Source: Warburgia ugandensis (taxonomy: Eukaryota > Streptophyta > Magnoliopsida > Canellales > Canellaceae). Taken from it: a DNA stretch of 64,000 nucleotides. Numbering within the stretch: position 1 is the stretch's first letter; the number at the start of each line of letters is the position of its first letter. Where the stretch lies: positions 30,424,684 through 30,488,683 of the forward strand of contig CP141128.1 in the NCBI GenBank assembly GCA_035236585.1, given 5' to 3'. Positions 13,670 through 25,608 of the stretch are shown piece after piece. Both the position numbers and the translations under genes were made by a program. The notes under the pieces are model-generated. The model ran no database searches. It was not told where the DNA came from and saw only the letters and a list, made by a program, of their open reading frames with translations.

Positions 13670-16600
13670 TGTGATGACCCGGCTTTTTAGGATGCAGTTT
13701 TAATAATAAACAGCTAGATCGATCTCTATTTTAAAATAATTTATGCAAAAGAATGCAGAGAAATTTTTTCTTTTTAAGTAAAACTTTTATGTAAAAACCC
13801 CAAGCGTCATTAACAAATCACGGTGAATGCATAAGGCCATGGCACTTTTTGGCAAATCTTTGGCAAAACATATAAATAAGTAAATATCTACTAATCCCCA
13901 AGATTGTTAATCACAACACCCAAGTCACAAATAAGCACTTGTAACCAAGTTTACACCAAATACAAAAAGGGTTGCTATGAATCTTACGTGCTTTCTTGAT
14001 TGTGACCCTATCGTTCTTTGGTGTCTCTTCTAGTTGTACTTCATTTTATCTGAAAAATAATGGATTGGGTTGAGTATTTTTCATACTTAGTAGGTGATCT
14101 GATACTACTATTTTGAAAACATAGTAGGCAACATGCATGATTCCCAGAGCTTTCCATGTAAAACATCAGTGATTCCTTTTGTGTAAGCATGCATAGTTAT
14201 GCATAAAACATAAGTTTATTGATGCAATTTCAATCATGGGATCCTTTCTCATAATTTAGTATTCAATGACAAATATGATCAAAATCATAAAATAGAAATC
14301 AATAGATTCATATACGAAGATCTGGGCAAATGCATCAAACTAGTGAGTCAAATATAATAATTATGAAACTCTTAAAGTAGTCATCATTCAAGCAGATGCT
14401 AGTATTATGCACATGAGTCTCTCGGCGTACACGTCATGCCAACTGGTCACGAGTACTCGCATACGACCATCTCTATGCTATAAGCATATTAATTACACCA
14501 AAATCATTGGACCACTACTCTCATACTCAGCATACAGCTGAAATCCACCATAGCCTCCACTGCAACTATGGATGTCCCCGAAAGGGTGCTATGAACACCT
14601 CCAGTGGTCGTCGCTGTTTACCACAGCAGTCAAGGAAGGGACAATGCCTTTTTGGCAGTGATACCATCCACCCTTTTGGTGGTAGAGGCCGAGAGGCCAA
14701 CCCCATACCTCCTCTCAGCATAGCGTCCACCAGTCTTATCAACCCGTAAAATATAAAAATCATGTCCTCTTTGGGTTCCTCACACTACCTGGCCCTCACC
14801 AGCGTCTTTTGGGCACTCCAGTGTCTTTTGGTAACTCTCAAAGTTATGCATTTAATTGAATCTCAATAATCGCAAATCATGCAATTTATGCACTTATTCA
14901 TCGTAAATAATGCAATTTATGCAATCGTTCGCAAAACATGCATGCAATGCATAAAATCTACTCATGCTGGTATCACATTCAAAGTCACAACCCTGCCTAG
15001 AAGCCTGACAGCCTTGAAGCCTGTCAGCTCTCTCTGGCCCGCTCTCATCGGCCCACCCTCATTAGCCCGCCCTCATTAGCCAAGGCTACACTTCTCAAAA
15101 CATTCTTGTATAAGAACATCATAAAAGCATACTATATGCAATGATAGGTTCAAATGCTTCAATGCTATAAATCATGCAGACAATTCCGTATGCTCGTATA
15201 AGAATATCGTATTTCAAAAGCAGTATAAAGGCAAGTAAATCACTTAGACTTTGGGATGCATTTAAAAACTGAGTAGTATAAGACTAACTACAAATCAAGT
15301 ATGTTTGGAAATGCATTAAAACGCAGTATTAGATTGCCTACAATTCAAATAATTTGGACATTTATTAAAAATGTAGCAGTATCAGATGACCTACCTTGAT
15401 TGTCGTCACTTAGCTCGTGTCCCTCTTTCAGTCTAGTCCTAAAATACCTTCATGGGGTCCTATATATCATTTACACATGAAATCTAATCATGATTTCTAG
15501 ATTCACTGGTTAACGGCTAGATCTATATGATTTAGGTTTTCTAGGAGCTGATTTACATAAGTCTTGGTCCAATCTTGGACTAAGAATGTCCTAAGGCCTC
15601 TCTTAGATTTATTCTTAAGGTCTGGCCATAATTGATTTTATGGGTTCATAAGATCTCTATGGTTTTTAGTCTATATTCTCCCTAAATAGTCTCTTTCTCC
15701 TAAATATTATTGTATAATTGGTCTGTGTTGAAATTACGGACACAACGGTCCTTTCAGATCATCATTCGGAGTTATATTGCCTCTGAAATTGGATTTTAAA
15801 GGTCGCGCCTTAATGGACGACCCAGGACCATCCACGTAGGGCCCGCATGTCGCGGCTCCCAGGACACTCGCATGCCCTGGTCAAACTAGGACCCGCACCA
15901 GTGCATCGCATGCGCCCGAAGGCTGTGCTAGGGACTGTGTTCACACGCACACGAGCATGCACGCCCAAGTGACGCGCATCTTGGATGGCATGACCTGATG
16001 CATCTTTGGTGCAGGTGCACACGTGTCACAGCTCCCAGGCGCTCGTACGTCCCGGTCGAATCAGAACCGTGTCGCACGCACAGCGTGCCTGAAGCCTGTC
16101 CCAAGAGCGCATCCTAGGCGCGCGTGCAGATCCCGCCCCAAGGAAGGCATCACGGGCATGCGTCATGCCCGTGCGTCCTCGGGGCACCCTGGTCGACGGG
16201 TTTTGGAAACTCATCTTCTCCAGCTTTTCTTCAGCATTTCCCAGTTGGGAAACACCAGATCCAGCCTGGATCTGGCCTGGCTGAGAGGGAACTTAGAGAG
16301 AGAAAAGAGTGCTTACCTGGATAGCCTGAAATGGTGACCTTGGTGGTGGGTATGGCCCCTTCCACGCTGAAACCTAGCTTGTTGGGTTTTCTGGGTGTGG
16401 GCAGCCGGAGGTAAAACAAGGAAAACGGGATCGTTAGGGGAGAGGGGGAAGTAGGCTTTATAGCTGTGCTAAGGCGGTGCTGAGAGTTCTAGAAGCAGCT
16501 GGACGGAGCTAGAGGAGGAAGACGATGGGGGGTGCCGCTATCAAAATGGCCCCCTGCGTTTTTCATCTTTTCGTTTTTATGGTTAATTTACAAAAATGCC

Positions 16601-16816
16601 CTCAATCTTTACATGCTTATAACTCCTTCATACGAACTCCATTTTTGGCGTTCTTTGAGGCGTTGAATTCTATTTTGAGTCTAGAATCTAATGGTACTGA
16701 TTTTCTCATAAATTGATTTGTTTTATATTTTTATTAATAGTAAACATCTAAACATATATATTGATTTTCAAAGTTATCCCTTTTTACAAAATAGCTTCAA
16801 AATTTGAGGCATTACA
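13670..16816 (+). mobile_element. Solo LTR1 of a Ty3/gypsy element, Del/Tekay-like
   Basis: A 3147 bp insertion that begins TGTGATGACCCGG and ends GGCATTACA, so it has the TG...CA ends of an LTR. It is flanked by the perfect 5 bp direct repeat AAATC (13665-13669 and 16817-16821). Intact satellite copies give the empty site, e.g. around 5188, where the satellite reads through without the insert. There is no primer-binding site, polypurine tract or coding core, so it is a solo LTR left by LTR-LTR recombination. The middle and 3' parts (about 14640-14840 and 16540-16700) closely match LTR5. The 15820-16540 stretch is GC- and CpG-rich. 'ctttatag' near 16455 could be a TATA box, but this is not shown. 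Assignment to Del/Tekay rests on the TGTGACGACCCGG-like and GTTACA-like termini. Open frames in it (14507-14763, 15810-16337) have no recognisable protein similarity. Confidence 0.9.
15851..16200 (+). repeat. Internal tandem duplication in LTR1
   Basis: Two diverged copies of a CpG-rich segment start near 15851 and 16027, about 176 bp apart. Each begins with a CTCCCAGG motif, followed by a 'ccctggtcaaactaggacc'-like stretch and a run of CACGC-type sequence. The same two-copy arrangement is present in LTR5 (about 61135 and 61301), so the duplication predates the insertions. Confidence 0.6.
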
Positions 16817-17779
16817 AAATCTCATCCACCCAACCATCAATTTTCATCAACTTTAAACAAATAATTAGATTTCATTAATCTAATAATTGAATCTCCTCAA
16901 TGCAAACCTTGATTTTCATCAAATCACAAAATCTCATTGGTCGACCATACCTTCTCATCCAATCATCAGATCATGTAAATTAGACCATTGATTTTCTTCA
17001 AATCATTGCATCTCATCAATCAAACTGTCAATTTTCATCAAACCATTTTATCTCATCAATACAACCATCAATTTCCATTAGATCTTTAAATCTCATCAGC
17101 TCATTGACCTTTGTAGATCTGAATGTTGAATTTAAACAAATGATCGGAGATCATCGATCCGATCATCATTTTCAATGAATCTGTAGATCTAACTACCAAA
17201 TTTACTGAAATAAGAAACTTGTCTATCCAACCCTTCATTTTCATCAAATCAAAGAATCTCATCGATCCCAAATATGATTTTAGTATCATAGATTTAACCA
17301 CAAATTTTCATCATATCACTGGATCTCATCAATCTGACCATTGATTATCCTTAAATCATTGGATCTCGTAAATCCAAATGTTACTTTTGTCAAAACATTA
17401 GATCTCATTGATTACACCAATTTTTTTTATTTTTTATTTATCAAATCACTGGATCTCATTAATTGGACCATTGATTTTCATAAAATCATTGATATCATTG
17501 ATCCGATTGTTGGTCTTTATCTAATCTTTGGATCTCGTTAATCCAATCATTAATTTTCATCAAATCATGGATGTCGTTATTCTTACTATTTATATTCAAC
17601 AAATTATCATATCTCATTGATCTGACCATTAATTTTAAGTAAATCAACTTATTTGATTGATCACACTTTTCATTTTTGTCACATCATTAGATCCCGTCAA
17701 CCGGATCCCTAATTTTTATAAAATTGCATAGTCATGTCGATTCAACCAGCAATCTCTACGAATAATCAAATCCCATAGA

Positions 17780-18040
17780 TTCACCTTTTAATTTTTGCAA
17801 ATTCCAAAATCCTATCATCCCTAAAATCAATTCTAAGGATTAAAGGTGGCCATCTCAAATTTAAAGAATCGAAGGTTTTCCTTTCAAAAATAAGAAAAAT
17901 TGGATGTGATCCTTCCTCAAATTTATAGGATCAGCAATTTTCGTTTCTCAAATTAAGTAAGATTTGAGGTGATCTTCCATTAAACTTCAAGAATCAAGTT
18001 GACCCTTTCTCAATTCTAAAAGAATGAAGCGATCATTCAT
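17780..18040 (+). repeat. Second-monomer module, about 31 bp repeats
   Basis: Within each fairly complete HOR the 40 bp pattern is replaced for about 250 bp by seven or eight shorter repeats of 29-33 bp. They begin AAAT or AATT and share the core AAAGAATCGAGGTGATCC, usually followed by TTTCTC or a variant. The strand-specific A/G-rich composition is distinct from the surrounding monomers. Other plus-orientation copies lie at about 1800-2060, 3660-3915, 6170-6425, 8680-8935, 11190-11440, 12180-12415, 22850-23100 and 33430-33670. Inverted copies lie at about 40345-40610, 47545-47800, 53720-53985 and 57700-57950. The module has a constant position in the unit and serves as a phase marker. Confidence 0.75.
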
Positions 18041-21000
18041 CAAATCATTGGATCTTGTTGATTAAATCCTCCAGCTTCATCAAATCACCAAATCTTATTG
18101 ATCTGACAATTGATTTTTTTATCAAGTCATTGAATCTCATCAATCTAGCCATCAATATTCATCAAATCATCAAATTACCTTAGTTTCTAAATAATCACTT
18201 CATCATGTCCTTCCAAAAATTAATTTTCTTCAAATTATGGGATCTTGTCAACTCAAAGGATGAAAATAATTAAATCAATGATCTCGTTGTCCTACTCATA
18301 GATTTTCATCCAATTAGAGGATGTCATTGATTTGATAATTAATTTTAATCAAATCATCTAATCTTGTTTATCAGATTCAATTTCTACGAACCCATGATTT
18401 TTATCCGCTAATCAAATATAAGTAGTCCAATGCATGATTTTCATCGAATCATAGAATCTCATCAATCCTACATTTCTTGTTAATCAAATCATTGGGTTTC
18501 AGTTATCCAATGGCTCATCTTTTCGTCAATTTACATCAAACCATTATATCTCAGCATTTCAATGCATGATTTTATTAAATTGTTAATTCCCATTGTTCTA
18601 CCCATACATTTTCATCAAATTTCTTAAATCCACCTATTGCTTTTCATCACATCTAAATAATTTTAGCCTTAAAATTTGTTAAATTATTAGAACTTATTAA
18701 TTTAATCATTGATTTTATCTAATCATCAAATGTCAAAATTGATTGTTGACTTTCATCAAATCATTGAATCTCATCGATCCAAGATTTGATTTTCATCCAA
18801 TCATTAGATATATTGATTCGAACATCAATTTACACCAAATCTTTTGGTCTCAATCATCCAATTACTAATTTTAATCAAATCATAGGAGTTTGTCTATTAG
18901 AAAATCGATTCTCATCTTGTCATCCAATCTCTTTGATGACACACTTGAATTTATTCAAGACATCATATCTGGCCTATTCAATATTCAATTTACATCAAAT
19001 CATCAGATTTTGTTGACCTAAAAATTAATTTTGATCAAATCATTGGATCACATAAATCCAATTGTTGATTTTCATCATATCATTAGAACTCATCCATCCA
19101 GCCATCAACTTTAGATAAACTATTGGACCTCTTTGATCCATTCATTGATTTTCATCAAATAATCTAATCTTATCTATCTGAACCTTGATATTTCATTGAA
19201 TCACTAGATCTCATCAGTCCACAATACATTCTCATCATGCCATCAGATTTTGTTGATTCGGCCATTAATTCTCATCAAATCAGTGGATCTCATCGATATA
19301 AATGTCAATTTCCATCGAATCATTTTATCTCGTCAATGTAATCATCAGTTTCCATTAAACCTTTAAATCTCATCAACTCAACGACCCACATAAACATGAA
19401 AGTTAAATTTAAACAAATGATTGGATCTTATCATTCCAATCATCATTTTCAATGAATCTCATAATTCTGATTCCAAAATTTAACAAAATCATCAAAACTG
19501 GTCAATCTAACTCTTCATTTTGATCAAATAAATGAATCTAGTCAATCCCAACATTAATTTTTGTCTCATAGATTTGATCATCAATTTTCATCAAATAAAT
19601 GAATTCGTCCATTGATTGTCTTTAAATCACTAAATGTCATTGATCGGATCATTACTTTTTTTTATCAAATCAATAGATCTCATTGATGAAACCCTAATTT
19701 TTGTCAAATCATCAAATATCATCAGTTCGACCATTGATTTGCATAATATCATTGAAATTGTTGATCCAATTGTCAATCTTTATCTAATCTTTAGATCTCA
19801 TCAATCCAATCATTAGTTTTTATCAAATCAATGGATGTCATTGATCTTGCTATTTATATTCAACAAATCATTAGATCTTCTTAATTCAACCATTGATTTT
19901 AAGTAAATCACCATATCCCACTATTCAAATCGTTCATTTTTTTCACATCATTGGATCTCGTCAACCAAATTGGTAATTTTTATCAAATCATCCGATCTCG
20001 TTGATTCAACTAATGATCTCTACAAGTCATTAGATCACAGATCTCATTGCTCTACTCATAGATTTTCATCCAATTAGAGGATCTCATTGATTTGACCATT
20101 GATTTTAATCAAATAATTTGATCTTGTTGATCAAATTATCAATATCCATGGAATTATCGAAACTCCTGGATCTAAGCTTTGACTTTCATCAACTCATCGA
20201 ACTTCGTCAATCTAGCCATTGATTTTGTTCGAATCATTAGATCTCTTTGATATTGATCTGCCCTATAATCTTCATTAGATTTCATCAATTTCAATGGAAT
20301 CCTTAGATATCATTGATCCAACCACCAATTTTCATTGAATCATTAGATATTGTCATTCGATTTGTTTATTTACATCAAAATATCTTATAACATTGATTTA
20401 CATTATGATTTTCATCATCACATCTTATCTCTACTATCAAACAAATGATTTTCAATGAACCATTAGATCTCACCCATCTATATATTGAATTTTTGTCAAA
20501 TTATTAGATCTCATTTATCTTATAATTTTTTTCAAATTATTTGATAATTTATTGTAATTAAATTAGTGGATATCATCGATATAGCCGTAAATTTCAACAA
20601 ATCATCAGATCGTACTTATCTAACCTTTGAATTTCATCAAATCATTTGATCTTATCGATTTGACAGCCAATTTTCATTGAATCATTGAATCCCATTAATT
20701 CAAATATTGATTTTCATCAAATCATAGGATCTCTTCTATCTGAATATTTCTTATCATCAAATCATTAGATCTCATAGTTCTGAAAGTATATTTAATCAAA
20801 TCATTGAATGTCACTGAACTGACCATCAATTTTTATCCAATTAGTGGTTTCATACTAAATGTTGATTTTCATCAAATAATCCAGATCTCGTTAGTCCAAT
20901 CCTTGATTTTTATCCAATCATCAAATGTCATCAATTTGATGGTGGATTTTCATCAAATCACCAAAACTAGTCAATTTAACTAGTGATTTTCATCAAATCA

Positions 21001-21069
21001 TTGGATCTTATTGATCCCACCATTGATTTTGGTTAGATGATCAAGTCTCATCCATCCTACCATGAATTA

Positions 21070-21985
21070 TCATCAAAATATCATATCTCATCAATTTGAT
21101 ATTGATATTCATAAAAAATATCGGATCTCAATGATCTAAATCTTGATTTTTGTGAAATCATTGGATCACATTGATCTACCCATTAAATTTTATTGAATTA
21201 TAAATCATTGGATGTCATTGAGAGGATCATCAATTTTCATCATGTCATTAGATCTCGTCAATTAAACTATTCATTTTCATCAAATCATTTAATCTTATTA
21301 ATTCAAAACTTAGTTTTAATCAAAACATACAAGCTTCTCAATTCAACTATAAATTTTCTTGCATCATCAAATCTTGTCAATTCAACCATTGATTTACAAA
21401 AGACATTGAACGTTCTCAATAGAACCTTGATTTTTGTCCAATGATTAAATTTAACTTGTCCAACACTTGATTTTCATCAAATCATTTCAATTATCTAACG
21501 GTTCATCTTTTCGTTGATCTCATCAAATGATTGTAGCTCGACAATGTAATGGTTGAATTTCTTTGAATCGCTAATTATCATTATTTTGCCCATACATTTT
21601 CCTCAAATCTCTTAAATTCATCTATTGGTTTTCATCAAGTCTCAATAATTTTATCCTTGATTTTCATCAAATTATTAGATCTCATTAATTTGATCGTTGA
21701 TTTCATCTAATCATAGGATCTCGTAATTGATCGTTGACTTTCATCAAATCATTGGATCTTGTCAATCAACCCTTAATTTTCATCCAGTTATTAGATATGT
21801 CGATTTGACTATCAATTTGTATCAAATCATCTGGTCTCAATCATAGGAGTTTGTCTATCATAATATCTATTTTCATCATGTCATCAGATCTTTTTGATGC
21901 CACACTTGAATTTATTCAAAACATCATAACTCGTACATTCAACAATCAATTTACATCATTGGATCTTGTCCATCCAGCCATCAAC
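21070..21985 (+). repeat. HOR segment absent from the 2.51 kb units
   Basis: About 0.9 kb of ordinary 40 bp monomers between 'ccatgaattatcatcaa' near 21062 and 'ccatcaactttaaacaaac' near 21979. In the left array (858, 2711, 5206, 7717, 10228) and at 16842 the two flanks are joined directly as 'tttcatcaactttcaacaa' or close variants. The shared 'catcaa' at both ends is possible microhomology for a deletion. Related material is present at about 18400-19090, 34870-35930 and in the inverted blocks. Confidence 0.65.
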
Positions 21986-24870
21986 TTTAAACAAACTATT
22001 GGATCTCTTTGATCGAATCCAAATCTTGATTTTCATCAAATCACTAGATCTCATTGGTCTACCATACATTCTCATCAACTCATTGGATGCTGTTGGTCTG
22101 ACCATTGATTTTAATTGACTCATGGGATCTCGTCAATTAAACAATCAATTTCTATAAAAAAGTTTTATATCGTCAATACAACCATCAATTTTCACAAAAT
22201 CTTCAAATCTCATCAACTCGTTGAACCTCGTAGATGGGAATGTTTAATTTAAACATATGATCAAAGCATTGATCCAATCATCATTTTCATTGTATCTTGT
22301 ATATTTGACTATTAATTTTGATGAAATTATCAAAACTCATCAAGACAAGGCTTTATTTTCATCAAATAAACATATCTCATTGATCCCAACTTGATTTTTG
22401 TCTCATAGATTTGACCATCAATTTTCATCATGTCACTGGATCTCTTTAATTCGACCATTGTTTGTTATTAAATCATTGAATCTCATCAATCTGATCATTC
22501 CCTCTTTATCAAAATATTAGATCTCATTAGTTCGACTATTGATTTTCTCAATATAATTGATATTGTTGTTGATTTTTCTATTAATTAGATCTCGTTGATC
22601 TAATCATTAGTTTTCATCAAACGATTTGATGTTATTGAACTTACTATTTATATAGAACAAATCATTAGATCTCGTTGATCCGACCACTGATTTTATGTAA
22701 ATCACCATATCTCATTGATCTAACCATTCAATTTTATCACATCATAAGATCTCGTCAACTGTCCACTAATTTTCATCAAATTGTCCAATTTCATTGATTT
22801 AACCAATTATTTGTATGAGTCATCAAATCTTATCAATTTGCCTTTCAATCTTATGTAAATTATATAATCTTGTTAACCCTAAAATTAATTCTAAGGATTA
22901 GAGAGTGAATCTTCCTCAAATTCAAAGAACTAATGGTGATCCTTTGCCAAATAAGAAAACTTGGATGTGATTTCCTTGAAATTTCAAAGATTATTGATTT
23001 TCCTTTCTCAAATCCAATAACATCGAAGGTGAACTTCTCTCAAACCCCAAGAATCGAGTTGATTGTTTCTTAAATATAAAAGAACAAAGCTATCTTTCAT
23101 CTACTCATTGGACCTTATTGATCTAACCCTAATCTTTATCAAATCTCCCAATCTCATCGATCTGACCATTGATTTTTGTCAAGTCATCAAACTTGTTCAA
23201 TATAACCATTAACATTCATCGAATCATGTTGGTTTTCACAACATCACTATATCACATCCTTCTAAAAATTAATTTTATTCAACTTATGGAATCTCATCAA
23301 TTCGACAGTTTAAAATAAAAAATTTCACTAATCTCATTGTTCTACTCTTAGATTTTCATCAAATTCGTAAATCTCATTGATTTGACCATTAATTCTAATC
23401 AAATCATCCAATCTTATTAAATCATATTGACATTTGATTTTCATTGACTCATTGGATTTTGTCAATCCAACCATCACTTTTGATCGAAGCATTAGATCTA
23501 GTTAATGTAATTAATTTTGATTTGATCTAGTCGGTCCACCCTTTAATTTTCATTGGATTTCATCAATTCAATTATCAATTTTCATCAAATCATCGGATAT
23601 CCTTTGTCCAATCACTAATTTTCATTCAATCATCATATCTTGTCATGCCATCTATTGATTTACATCAAAGCCACTTATAACAGTGATTCAAATTATGAGT
23701 TTTATTGTATCATCTTATCTCATCAATTCATCCAATGATTTTTAACATATCATCTAATCTCATCAATCTGTCTTTCAATTTCATCAAATTATCAAATCTC
23801 ATCAATCTTATAAATTTTTTTTTTTCAAATTATCTGATAATTCATTGTAATTGAATAATTGGATATCGTCAATCTGGTAGTAAATTTCATCAAATCATAG
23901 AATCTCACTTATTTGACCTTTAACTTTCATCAAATCATTTGATCATATCAATGTGATGGTCAATTTTCATTGAATCTCATTAATTTACTATTGATTTTTG
24001 TTAAATTGTTGGATCTTGTTGATTTGAATATTTCTTATAATCAAATCAATAGATCTCACTGCTTTGAAAGTATATCTAGTTAAGTCGTTGGATCTCGTTA
24101 ATTAACAATCAATTTCTAACCCATTAGTATGTCTCATACTAAATGTTGATTTTCATCAAATCATTCAGATCTCATTGGTCAAACTTTTAATTTTTATCAA
24201 ATCTAGGTCTCATCATTTTAATGGTTGATTTTCATCAAATCACCATATCTCATCAATCTTACCAATGATTTTAAGAAAATAATTAGATCTCATTGATCCA
24301 ACAATTGATTTTGTCCAAACAATTAGGTCTCATCTTTTGATCATCAATTTTCATCAAATTATCATATCTCATCAGTTCGGCAATTGATTTCCATCAAACA
24401 TATGGGATCTCATTGATCCACCAATTATTTTTTATTAAATTATAAATCATTCAATATTCTAGATTTGACCATCACTTTTTGTCATACCATTAGATCTCGT
24501 CAATCAAAAAATTATTTTACATCAAATCATCGAATATTGTCCATTCAAAACATAGGATCTCCTCAATCCAACTGTCAATTTTCTTATATCATCAGATCTT
24601 ATCAATCAAACCATTGATTTTCATAAAATCTTTGAACCAGTCATACCTTGATTTTCTATCTGGTCCATCTCGTGATTTTCATTGAATCATTGGATCTCAT
24701 CAATCCCACATTTTTTAATTATCAAATCATAATATTTCAATTATCTAATAGTTGATTCTTGTTGAATTACTTGATCTAAAGAATCATTTTGTTAATTTTT
24801 ATCAAATCATTGCACCTTGGCAATTTAGTGCATGATTTTCATTATATTGATAATTTCATTGATCTAGACA

Positions 24871-24888
24871 TATATATATATATATATT
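24871..24888. repeat. (TA)n microsatellite
   Basis: A short run of alternating T and A in one monomer of satellite block 2, apparently a slippage expansion. It has no other context. Confidence 0.8.
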
Positions 24889-25608
24889 ATCAAATCTCCT
24901 AGATTCAGCTATTGGTTTTCATCAAATTTTAATAAGTTTAGCTTTATTTTTTATCAAATTTTTATATCTCATTAATATAATCATTGATTTCATCTAATCA
25001 TCGAATTTCATAATTGATCGTTGGCTTTCATCATATCATTGGATCTCGTCAACCCGACCTTTGATTTTCATCCAGCCATCAAATATGTCAATTGACCATC
25101 AATTTCCATCAAATCATTTGGTCTCAATCATCCAACTATTAATTTTAATCAAACAATAGGAGTTTGTCTATCAAAACATCTTTCCCAACTTTGATTTTTG
25201 TCTCAAAGATATGACCATCAACTTTTGTCATATCACTAGATCTTGTCAATCTAACCATTGATTGTCATTAAATCCTAATTGATACTTTTATTAAATCCTT
25301 AGATCTCATTGGTCAGACCCTAATTTTTGTCAAATCATTGGATCTCACAAGTTCAACCATTGATTTTTATAATATCAATGATATCATTGATTCGATTGTT
25401 GATCTTCGTTTAATCTTTAAATCTCATTGATCCAATAATTAGTTTTCTTCAAATCATTGGTTGTCATTGCTCTTACTATTTATATTCAAAAAATTATTAA
25501 ATCTTGTTGATGTGACCAATGATTTTAAGTAAATCACCATTGATTTTATGTAAGGAGGAGGGTCTTGGGTCAGGTGCTAGCCTACAAGGAAGAAGTTGAA
25601 GATGATTT

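Larger units (their letters stand above)
16817..25554 (+). repeat. Satellite block 2, diverged, longer HOR
   Basis: The same 40 bp satellite in the same orientation as block 1, but copies are more diverged from each other. From about 18400 rightward an additional segment is present that the 2.51 kb units lack. Weak phase markers are recognisable near 20255 and 23520, about 3.27 kb apart. The 18361 region jumps directly from the late part of one unit to the additional segment, so unit structure is irregular. Second-monomer modules lie at about 17780-18040 and 22850-23100. The one expected near 20030 is missing. No gene is present. Confidence 0.9.

Noticed and set aside
14507-16419. Overlapping open frames on both strands in LTR1
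   Set aside because: They lie inside a solo LTR with proven ends, overlap on both strands in a GC-rich region where stops are rare, and match no protein I recognise.
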